Part shown: positions 1-9,071 of the stretch, in pieces
Layout of the letters: each line of letters starts with the position of its first letter
Position numbering within the stretch: position 1 is the first letter of the stretch
DNA from: Limonium bicolor
Taxonomy: Eukaryota; Streptophyta; Magnoliopsida; Caryophyllales; Plumbaginaceae
Assembly: GCA_023374045.1 (NCBI GenBank)
Contig: CM041780.1
Span: 37,587,030 to 37,651,029 of the forward strand
Length of the DNA stretch: 64,000 bases
Direction of reading: 5' to 3'
Notes under the pieces: generated by a model
The model's input: the letters and a program-made list of their open reading frames with translations, nothing else
What the model was told of the DNA's origin: nothing
The model's database searches: none
Program-made: the position numbers and the translations under genes

Positions 1-228
1 CAGTATCTGATTGGGTAATTGGAGTATGTATCGTAAGTGTGTAGTACTCGGATATTCCGGTCCATCAGACCGATGCAGTATGTAGTAGTAGTAGTAGCCT
101 TGTTAGTCACGTGGGTGGCTAATGGCATTGTATCACCCACTGTATGTATGTAAGTATCCGCTGCGTGAGTCTGGATTGTATTAGGAGATTGGACGGTAAT
201 GACAGTATTAGCAGTAGGGGTGTTATAA
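1..228 (+). repeat. 3' end (U5-like) fragment of an A-type LTR
   Basis: This stretch matches the last part of the complete A1 LTR (about 8910-9071). Both hold the same order of blocks: a 'ccatcagaccgat' block, 'gccttgttag', 'cacgtgggtgg' and a 'ccgctg' block. It ends in a degraded GGGGTGTTATA where the family has GGGGTGTTACA. No primer-binding site follows, so it is a fragment or worn solo LTR that starts before the window. Family assignment is good; the exact end is uncertain. Confidence 0.6.
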
Positions 229-396
229 TTAGTCTTCTTAGATCATTAATATATCATTTAATTAAGTTTTTGAGGCTAGGGGTATTTCATATCAGGACAT
301 CCCATCCATATGCTTATAATTGTAATATACAATTCTCACCAAAACGCATTCCATGCTTTTGATAATAAGCGGATAGACTCATCCAATGGGATCTCC
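229..396. other. short unassigned stretch with an LTR-like terminus
   Basis: No gene is visible. Positions 274-289 read CTAGGGGTATTTCA, the reverse of the TGAAATACCCCTA start used by the large LTRs here. This suggests a remnant of a minus-strand LTR 5' end. The rest is unassigned. Confidence 0.35.
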
Positions 397-1335
397 TGTA
401 ACACCTAACTCATTAAACTCGTAATAATCACTCTCGTAGCATAATTAAAGACATCTTACAGCGGAAGTTAAACACTAATAATCCTCACTCGGGTGTCACA
501 TGCCATTACTCGCCCATACAAATAAAGAAGTGAAAATGAAATAGTATAATAAACAATGATAATAATTAACCGTAGTGATGAACGAGATATCTACTACATC
601 AACCTAAATACAATTCTATACATATGACAAGTGAGCACCTAAAGTCTGCCTAAAGTTTACAACGTACTAAATATGAACTAACTCTAAAAGTGCGATAAAT
701 TAAAGACGTCATTGTCTACTCAGAAGTCCCGTACTCCGGCTTCATAGCTCGATCATTAACCTGACAAACGCCATGGAGGCTCAACGAAAAACACTGAGTA
801 TGCTAGGTATGCTATTGGACCCTATCGATCACTTAAGTTGTTGTATCCATCTTAGCATTAGATTCGTTACATGTTGTACCGGTTTATAGATATAATAAAA
901 ACTGTAAATACATGGATAGAAAGCATTTAAATACAACCATTGTAGTCACTATATTTCACACACAACACATACATGTATAACAACAGTAATCGAAACAAAG
1001 CGATCAACGCGTAGTCTTCTAGTGTACAATCTCACATTTATTAATTACAACCGACCTCTCAGGTCCTCATCATATTGTCATCCTCATTATATGTTAGGTG
1101 TCAAGTTAGGATAACCTGTAATTTTATTCGTTATGGACAGTCGTCCTAGTGCACCAACAGTAGTGCCCTCTGGCCAAAGATATAAGATCTCGGGACTTCC
1201 TCTTTGCCTTGAAGGCGTCATTTAGTTTTTGGAAAAAGCAGTGTACCAACAGTGATACCCTCTGGCCAACGATCTATGTAGGCTCGTTTGGACTTAAATA
1301 GAGTGGCACCCGATCCGTGTAAAACTCTCAATGAT
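397..1335 (-). repeat. worn minus-strand large-LTR remnant (family F)
   Basis: It begins TGTAACACCTAAC, which read from the minus strand is the typical ...GTGTTACA end of a gypsy LTR. About 65 bp in lies the U5-type block 'acagcggaag' (CCGCTGT on the minus strand) seen in the other LTRs here. Two copies of a roughly 30-bp block with 'ccctctggcca' lie near 1149-1183 and 1240-1275, similar in style to short repeats in other LTRs of this window. No coding potential is seen. The right edge is blurred by the CACTA-like sequence. Confidence 0.45.
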
Positions 1336-1399
1336 CACTATACGCAACCAGTAGGCAGAGAGTACTGGATTTCCAATTGTATATATACAGCCTATGGTG

Positions 1400-1890
1400 G
1401 CTGTTGTTTGGCCCCTATGGCGGCGGTTCAAAACTGCTGTAACAGGTGCCGCCGTGGTAGGTGAGACACCTATTGCAGCGGTTATAGAACCGCTGAGATA
1501 GGTGACCTACTGCAGCAGTTGCTTAAACAACTGCCACGGTAGATGCCCGATAAAGTCATGATATAATGACATCTATCGCGGTGGTTTTTACCTTACACCC
1601 GCCGAGATAGAGCCTGGGTCGGTCCCCGGGTCGGTCCCTGGGTCGGTCCAATGCAGAAAGTATTCTAGAACCGACCGACCCGGATCCTGGGTCCGTCTCA
1701 AGGTTAGTCGATTCTAGAATACTTTCTGTAATGGACCGACCCGGACGCTGGGTCGGTCCCAAGGTCGGGTGAGGCTATTGCGGCTGTTGTTTACAACAAC
1801 CGCTGCAATAGGTTGTTATCAGATAGCCTTAGACATGGTCTATTGTAGTGGTTGTTGTTAAGAACCGCTGCAATAGGGTTTTTTTGTTTT
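1400..1890. repeat. CACTA subterminal inverted-repeat block
   Basis: Many short direct and inverted copies of a word like CCTATTGCAGCGGTT and its reverse AACCGCTGCAATAG are packed here (for example 1470-1500, 1780-1812 and 1843-1878). Such arrays are the transposase-binding subterminal regions of CACTA/EnSpm elements. An unrelated CCGACC/GGTCGG cluster sits inside at 1610-1775. Confidence 0.6.
1610..1775. repeat. GC-rich GGTCGG/CCGACC inverted-repeat cluster
   Basis: Direct copies of GGGTCGGTCC and inverted copies of ACCGACCGACCC flank two oppositely oriented copies of an AGTATTCTAGAA-type block. The whole can fold into a long imperfect hairpin. The wording matches clusters found inside the unrelated A-type LTRs. 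Confidence 0.7.
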
Positions 1891-2509
1891 ATCCATTCCA
1901 CTCTACAATTGTACCAAACACACCCAAAAATCAATCAAACCTGTTAACATTTAACAATCAACAATGCCACCACAGTGGGGCAGTAGATCAACCATTACGA
2001 TTTAAATGACCACCAAACCCATCAACGGGCAATAATCTACTTTCACTTACAAATATAACAATTTAATCAAACATCAACAAAATTATTACACAAACCACAA
2101 TTGTCCCATGAGAATTTCAAAAACATCCTACTCAATCATATCTAAAACTAAAAGCAACCTACATTAACACTCATGTACTCTACCCATTCCTCGAGGATCT
2201 CGGTTATATGTCCTTCACCATACTCACCAGCTACCAATACTTCAAAATCCTTGAAATTAACAAAAAAATTATGATTAGTTGCTAAAAACTTTGAGTTTAA
2301 GAATTAATGTTAAAAAGTATACACAAAACCAAAATATTTCGAGAATGCTACTTACCTTGTCTAGAGACTTCTCTGGAAAGAGTGTCGATGCCACTACTAA
2401 GTCACTCATAAACCGCATGACAAAGTAGCCACATTCTGAACCTCCCTACTGTTGTGGACACTGCACATTCATATACGTACATATATATTCAAAATCGATT
2501 TAAAATAAA

Positions 2510-2890
2510 GGGAAAATTCACGATATACCCCTCTGGTTTTTGTAATTCAACTTTACACATGCTTAAATGTTGTCCAAAATTGATGAAACTTTACATGGAC
2601 AATGCTAAAGTGTTATATTTTGGTCCAATTCCAAATGTGAAGTTTTTAAGCTCACATGTGACCTATGGGACCCAATGAACATGTGGCATATTCATTGGGT
2701 CCCATAGGTAACATGTAAGCTTAAAAAACTTCATATTTGATATTGTACAAGATATAACACTTTAACTTCGTCCAGGTAAAGTTTCATCAATTTTGGACAA
2801 CATTTAAGCATGTTTAAAGTTGAATTACCAAAAACACAGGGGTATATTGTGAATTACGAAAGAAAACAGGGGTATATCGTGAATTTTCCC
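2510..2890. mobile_element. MULE-like MITE with long terminal inverted repeats
   Basis: The 381-bp element is almost a perfect foldback. It starts GGGAAAATTCACGATATACC and ends with the reverse complement, and its arms, about 170-190 bp each, meet near 2660-2710 in GGGACCCAATGAA / TTCATTGGGTCCC. It is flanked by 9-bp near-duplicates TAAAATAAA (2501-2509) and TAACATAAA (2891-2899), one mismatch apart. A 9-bp duplication fits Mutator-like transposition. It has no coding capacity of its own. Confidence 0.8.
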
Positions 2891-3189
2891 TAACATAAAT
2901 TATAATACTGTTCATATATCAAAACTAATGAACATAATACAAAATTTGAATAAGGACTACAAAAATACCTTGACTACATTCCACTGAATGTTCTTAATTC
3001 TTGTTCCTCGGATTTGCGTTAGTAGAGCTTGAAAGGTACCATAATTCATACAAACGGATAAAGTAAAAGTTATTAACCAAATGATTAAGAAATAACTAAA
3101 AATTGATAATTAATTAAGTTAAGTACTTCACCTCAGCAACATGTTACATATAATTGGCTTCTTGGGACGCCGATATGCTGAGTCAAGAT

Positions 3190-4631
3190 GCAAGATTCTT
3201 GGGCTTTTTACACATAGACAGAGCAAAGACCAGTGTCGGTTGTTCATGGATTGCAACCCAAGCAGAACTTAATTCAATTGAATACATAATACAAGTATTA
3301 TAATTTTTAAATTAACTTAACATTTGATTAAATTCTTACCCTTAATGAAGTGGTAGCAGTATGTAAGACTTATCAGCACATGCATATGTATGTATCACTG
3401 TTGACAAGTACTGGACCAAAGCTTGGGGGTCAGATCCCATATTAGCTTTAGAGTAGTAGTCAGGGCATAAGAACCTGAAACTACTATTATCATACACTTG
3501 GACCGCCTTGTCATCAACAAACCTGCACAATATAAAGAAACCAATATTAGTGATTTAATTTTCAAATATACAGAAAAATGTGTATAAGGTATGCTAGTTA
3601 CTCACATGCAAGCCGATTTTAGAATCGACGCACTCAACTAATCCTTCGTGAACAACTCCACAAAATCACTAAGGTAGATTTCAAATCTCTGAGTGCCTTC
3701 ATATTGAAAAAGATCCGGTCTTGGTTCCACTATAACCGAATCTCTTATCGGCGGCGTCATCAACAGTGTGGAGTGCAATATTTTTAGCTTGGGGGGTAAG
3801 ACATTCAGAACTGCCGATTCCAGCAAATTCGATCTCGTCATAACTCTAGTGGCGGATGTCATCTAAGGATTAGCTGGTGCAACAAAAACTCTCTTTCCCT
3901 TTGCCTTATCAGAATTTGATTGAATGTGTTCTTGATATATTAGATTAATAAGTATATGTTTTTACCCTAGGATATGTTTAAGAAAACATTTTTTCGTGTG
4001 CTAACCTGCTGCTCCCCAAGCTTAATCAATCTAATTGGCCACTGTACTGTCCTGGATTGCGCTTGACGAAGGGTGGACATGTCTGCACTGGACACCGGTA
4101 GCTGAACATCCCCATACGCAGGTGTGTCATCATCAACAAGCACCCAAGCATGGTACTCTCGGAGCGCTTCATTCCTCATGGTGTCACCAAGAGAAGACTT
4201 GAAAAGTTTTCCCCACCCTACTACGACTTCATCAGCGCCAATCACTTGCAACAATGTGGAGTCAACCGGTTTCTAAATTATCAAAATTAAAGATTTTAGA
4301 TGCACATAAATAAGTGTATAACTTGTTTTTTTGGTATTTGTAGTTAACATGTTGTTCTAACCTAGAGAGATGAATATGGAAATGGGTTGACGGAGTGAAC
4401 ACTACTGGGAGGCACTGGTGAGGGCTCTGATGCTTATGACTGATTTGGCGGTCTAGAAACCTCATGACTCATTATCTCAGATCACATCGCGGCCATAGGT
4501 TGAGCGATTTGCTGCTGGAATTCATTTCATAATCGCTGCTCAAGCTCCGCATTCTGGCGCAAGTGCTCCTCATATGTAATGCTCCCTCCTGCACCCTGTC
4601 TGGACCAAGGATTACCGAAGGCTTGCCGTAT
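3190..4631 (-). pseudogene. CACTA-associated gene relic with Ulp1-like cysteine peptidase fragment
   Basis: Read leftward from 4631, the relic gives pieces typical of the second gene of plant CACTA elements. First comes a Q/E-rich segment with stops (4631-4380). Then comes 3967-4254, a block ending in 'VQWPIRLIKLG', close to the 'WP..L' motif common in these proteins. Next is 3638-3862, and then 3342-3530, which contains 'FRFLCPDYY'. Near 3190-3270 a frame reads 'NRHWSLLCL' followed by 'ILHLDS', the His and Asp motifs of Ulp1/SENP-type SUMO peptidases. Likely introns lie at about 3607-3526 (GTGAGT donor) and 3340-3280. Stops in several exons, a lost start and a missing catalytic Cys region mean it is not functional. 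Family identity is fairly sure; exon limits are approximate. Confidence 0.6.
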
Positions 4632-5063
4632 TGAAATACCCCAAACCTTGATATGTTGTTAAACATTTAAACTATGGTATGTAAAGGCTAAAAAGTGCCT
4701 TAGAAACATCAGTGAACAATTTAAACCATAGTAAAATGCAATAAAGCACTAAGATACAGTTTGAGCAAAAACATGCTCTAAGCTTGGAGTGAACTTGGTT
4801 AGGACCCAAAGAGCCTACCAAGACTTCATAATATTCAGTTATGATTTAATAAGGCTAATTAAGTCCTCAGGAAACCTTGGTAGACAATTAAACCAAACAA
4901 AACACAAATAAATGCCTTAAAGTCAATATGGGCAAAAATGTGCTCTAAGCTTGGGATAAATTTGTATAAGACCTAAAGGTCATACCTATACCTTATAAAT
5001 ATGTTAATGAGCATATTAAATCAATTACCAAAGAAAACCAAGCTTGAAAACAAGTTAAAACAC

Positions 5064-5098
5064 AAAATGTGCTTTAAGGTGTCTTAAAGCACATTTTT
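5064..5098. promoter_or_regulatory. conserved U3 hairpin
   Basis: AAAATGTGCTTTAAG is followed after a 4-nt loop by its reverse complement, with a 15-bp stem. The same palindrome occurs at matching places in all A-type LTRs (about 17330-17365, 43320-43355, 53032-53067 and 61205-61240), while flanking bases vary. It may bind a factor as dsDNA or fold in RNA; the function is inferred. Confidence 0.6.
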
Positions 5099-5495
5099 GC
5101 AAAATTGTCTTGTAAATGAGTTTTGAATGGCTAAATGTCCATCATTACTCTTTAATTAACATGTGTACTATATAGTATCACATTTGGAAGTCTAAATCAA
5201 TGGGAAATCAAAAATTTCACATCTATGTGCCTTGTTTTAGTGAATAGTAACTAAAATAAGCTAGTTTGTAACATATGTTTATATAAGTAATTAAATTGCC
5301 CAACAAGGACAAAAATACCCTTGTTATAATAATAGGGGCCGGTTTTATTATAAGGGATGAGTCATCCCCTTGTTAATTTGATAAGATAGAAATTGATAAA
5401 GTAAATCACTATTTACTTTTACTTAAATATCTAAACAAACTAAGTCTTCTTCATTCTCTCATTTCTCTTGTTCCCACCGTCTTCTACCTTCCTTC

Positions 5496-5690
5496 ATGCT
5501 CTCATTCACGGTTTGCTACAGCCCACACCAAAACTCCATCTTTGACCACTTGTATCTCCTAGCTCATTTTGCCAAATCAAATTCTAAGACCGCCATTCTC
5601 CTCCTCTCATCAAGCTCTTCAATTCTACCCTTTCAAAATCTCAAGAGCTCCATTTTGGTGCCAAGAAGAATCTCCATGGGAGGAGCTTGA
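5496..5690 (+). other. small conserved ORF in A1 LTR leader, next to a splice donor
   Basis: The 64-codon frame is low in complexity (Ser-rich run, 'NSIFD', 'LLAHFAKS', 'ILLLSSSSS'). Its counterpart is open in solo LTR A4 (16707-16958, minus strand, 83 codons) with clear residue similarity, but it carries stops in A2 and A3. It ends 41 bp before CTTCAAG|GTAAGGAA, an excellent splice donor whose donor core GTAAGGAA is kept in all A copies. It could be a leader peptide or simply conserved 5' leader nucleotides. I do not recognise a protein family. Confidence 0.3.
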
Positions 5691-6283
5691 GCTCATCTTT
5701 TCACATGTTATTGTTCTCCTTTGCTTCAAGGTAAGGAAACTCAAAGAAAAATGATGTTTCCCTCATGTTTTTGTGTTGTCCGAAAATCACCCTTAATGGT
5801 GTCCTTATGTTGCTTTGTTCTAGCTTCATTCCAACCCTTCATGGACTAGGTGGAGTCCTCACTTGCTATATATCCAAACTCTCTTGTGTATCCAAGGTAA
5901 AACAACTATCTTAATGTTTAAAACAATGTATAATCTAGGGTTTACAATGAGATGAAGCATAAAGCTTGTATACTCATCTTATCATTTGTATAATGTTTAG
6001 AAGTTGACAAGCAACTAAAAGCCTTGCCGATTTAGTCAAGGAAACAAGAAAGAAGTTTGTGAGGAAAAGAGGTAAACAAACTATCTCAATGTAGTTTAAA
6101 TGCCTTAGGAAAAATGAGCTTGATTTGCTTGATAAAAGTACCTAAGGAGCCAATGGTGAATGACCTAGTAAAATGCTCTCAAGGAAACTATTAAGGGGCA
6201 TATGTGATGTTGAGTGTATTTGCAGGTTAAAGGCAATATATTATGTGGGAAATTCAGTGTTTAAGGTTTATGCAATTTAAGGG

Positions 6284-6355
6284 CCTAAGAGCCATGTTAT
6301 TTAAGGGCCTAAGAGCCATGTTATTTAAGGGCCTAAGTGCCAAGTAATTTAAGAT
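6284..6355. repeat. 24-bp tandem repeat in A1 LTR
   Basis: The unit 'atttaagggcctaagagcca' plus 'tgtt' is present about three times. A3 and A4 carry two copies at the matching site and the A2 LTRs about one, so copy number differs between insertions. Confidence 0.65.
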
Positions 6356-6924
6356 TATGCACTATATTGTGATGTAGTGTAAATTTGGTGAAGTTTTGTA
6401 TGTGAGAAAGTTCTTGGTGGATTTAGGTGTTCTTGAATGAAATAAGGTAAAAACCTAAGTGTTTGGATGTGAGAATATACAAGAGAAGCTATGGCAAAAT
6501 TTGGAAAATGTATAAGAAGTTCTAAGTGTTTTAAATAAGTTTTGGTGAACTAGGAAGTGTTTAAGGTGAACAAGTGTTTTACTAAGGGAAGAAAGCATAT
6601 ATTAAGGTGATTTAGAGTGATACAAGGATTTAGGTATTATCTTGGAAGTTCTAGGAACTCAATGTGTGTTTTTGAGGATGTACTAAAGTCTTGGAGGAGT
6701 TTGTTAAGGTTTAGGTAATGTTGATGTACAAGGAGGAAATGATGTTTAGGTAAGGAAGATGTTTGAACTTGTGAAGAAAATTCTTGGAAGGATATAAAGT
6801 ATTTTGGTGGGCTAAATAAGGTGTGGGAACATGCTATTAACCTAAGGGGGAAGTATTATAAGTGTTGAGCATTTTGGTAAGAAATGAGTAAGTGTTTAAA
6901 GGTATAGAAAATGGAGTTTTGGGC

Positions 6925-7195
6925 ACGTCCAAACTACCGTCCGAACAAGGACGTTCGGACATGCCCTGTTGCGCGTAAGTCTTCTAAGCCTCGACCAGTG
7001 TCCGAACTACCGTCCGAACATGGACGTTCGGACACACCTATCTCTATATTCTGTTTTGGCCTCGAACAACGTCCGAACTAGGGAAACTCGGACGCATGTT
7101 CGGACAGTTGTCTGTTTACACCCATTTGAGCCTCGAACAGTGTCCGAACTTGGGAAGTCTGGACACAAGTTCGGACAAGGTGCTGTATGGACCAA
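6925..7195. repeat. GC-rich GTCCGAAC/GTTCGGAC inverted-repeat cluster in A1 LTR
   Basis: Four groups of GTCCGAACT... paired with GTTCGGACA lie in an otherwise AT-rich LTR, separated by short linkers such as 'agcctcgac'. The cluster ends just before a conserved 'gtttaaggttata' block. A2, A3 and A4 have clusters at the same place but built of different words. Confidence 0.75.
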
Positions 7196-8674
7196 AAACA
7201 TTGTTTAAGGTTATAGGATGATGGGGATTATTAAGTAATGGTGTTATAAGATTGTTAAGGACATGTTAAGTGAGTTATAATCACAATTTAGTGGGGGAAA
7301 AGTTGTATTAAAATGTAAAAGTAAAACAAGTTAAAATGTGAAGTTATTTAACTAAGTTAACGGGGATAAGTTATGAGCATTAGATTTTAAACAATCATGT
7401 TACCCCGATGTTAATAAAAGTACATGTAATATTATCAGTTGTTCGAGAATTGCTCGAGGAACATAAGTGGACATGATAGAGTAGACTCCTGTGACAGGTA
7501 TGGTTTTCTTGCAACCTGTGTCCTACCGGATTACACCGGCTTGTATGCCAATGTGTTTTTTTGTATGTTTGCCACGTTGTAAGATAAAACATGTAATGAG
7601 TTTACAGTAATTCATTTATGTGGCGTATTCAACTCCGATACCATTTAACCTCGAAAGTGTTAAACCTTATCTAACTGAGTCTAGGATCACATGAGAAGTT
7701 CGGTATTCGGATTAAACGACCCGAACCATGGGACGTTCTAACCACGGCTATGCGTGTGTTAATTGTGTGATATGTGCGTGTGAATGTAGGGATCTCCCTT
7801 GTATGTTTAAACTGGTTGTATTACTGTATGGTGTGTAGATGTGATAGACTCCATAGTGGGGTTCTAACTAATAACTAAAAGTAAGTATGTACTAACAGTG
7901 GTGAGGAATCCGGTTAGGCCGGTCGCGCGTTGTTTGGGAGTGGGTATCCTTTTTAGCCTTACCCTCCTCTCTGTTATGGTTGTTTCCCTCACGGGTTATG
8001 ATCTCCCATTAGCTTACTCCAAAGCTTAGCTATTCTGACTTATGATCGGTTTAGGGGGAACATGTGTTTATGTGGTGTGTTCGGGTCACAAAACGTGAAC
8101 CATCTTAACTTAAGTTACTCGTCCGACTATTAGGATGGTAATGAGTGTTGTATAACGAGTTTATCATGAGAGTGATATCATTCTCTAGGCTCACCAGTGA
8201 ATTAACTATGTTTGGGTCGGTTCCTAAGAGGACCGCTCCCGTTATGTTATGTGTTGTTGATGTAATGCAATTTCTATTGCGATGTTGTTATGTGCACGTT
8301 GTAACATGAAAAGTGTTGTTATGTAGTGTATGTTATATGTTGTAAAATGTGGAGTATGTGGATCATGGATATGAATCCCAGTTTGTGATAAGAGGCGTTT
8401 AAGGATAACCCGATTAATGGGTAAGTGTCGTCTATTAAGGAAGTAGCTCCATTAGAGGAGAAACACTCTAGGGGTAATGAATACCATGAGTGACTTATCA
8501 AATAAGGATGTGTTATCTGTTTGTTGAGCCCATTGAGGCGAAATGTTATGTGTTGTGTGTTTACAGTTGCATGCATGATTTAAATATAATCAACCGCATG
8601 CTAAGACGACAATTAGTTGTGCGTGGCCCGGTAGCATGCGGGCTGCGGGATTACCATACCAGCAAAGGTGCTGA

Positions 8675-8715
8675 GCCCCTTGGGGGCCACCCTTTCTCTT
8701 CTTTTCCTATTTCAG
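8675..8715 (+). promoter_or_regulatory. U5-proximal GC hairpin followed by acceptor-like tract
   Basis: GCCCCTTGGGGGC can form a tight hairpin. A pyrimidine-rich run then leads to TATTTCAG|GTAC at 8711-8715. A2, A4 and solo LTR E carry a different GC hairpin sequence at the matching place, followed in each case by a run ending in CAG|G. Confidence 0.5.
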
Positions 8716-9071
8716 GTACAAAGAGCTGGAAGCCATTCGAGAATAGGACGGGGTAGTCATTGTACATGGGTAATCATTTAAGTTGTATATATACAGTAGG
8801 TGTAGTAAGACCGACATTGTTATCGGCATCAGTTTGTAAATACTCGGTACAATTGGAAGGAATGTGTATGTTTTGTTGTTAATGGAAAGGGATAATAATG
8901 TGTAGTCGCTCGGGAATCTAGTCCATCAGACCGATACAATGTATATGTAATAGCCTTGTTAGCCACGTGGGTGGTTAACGGCGTGTAACACCAGCGAGTT
9001 AAGTAATGTGATGAAGTATGTTTTCCGCTGCAGTTTGTTGTAAGTGTGTTAATGTTGGATGGGGTGTTACA

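Larger units (their letters stand above)
1336..4631 (-). mobile_element. CACTA (EnSpm)-like transposon relic, interrupted at 4632 by A1
   Basis: Evidence is the block of CACTA-type subterminal repeats on the left (about 1400-1890) and a minus-strand gene relic (3190-4631) whose parts resemble the second, Ulp1-containing gene of plant CACTA elements. A CACTA string at 1336-1340 could be the left terminus but is not convincing alone. The right half is missing: the A1 LTR begins at 4632, and A1 is itself truncated, so the far end was lost. A MITE lies within it. Confidence 0.55.
4632..9071 (+). repeat. A1 5' LTR (4.44 kb)
   Basis: It starts TGAAATACCCCAAACC and ends GGGGTGTTACA, so the termini are TG...CA. 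The same start is found at 60773 (plus strand) and, inverted, ending at 17626, 43788 and 53495. Within it are an AT-rich U3 with a conserved hairpin, a leader-like segment with a strong splice donor at 5731, a 24-bp tandem repeat, a GC-rich inverted-repeat cluster, and a U5-proximal hairpin. Coding potential is restricted to one small ORF noted separately. Confidence 0.85.

Noticed and set aside
4472..4666. 64-codon minus-strand frame across the A1/CACTA junction
   Set aside because: It starts inside the A1 LTR and continues into the relic out of the gene's frame; a chance frame.
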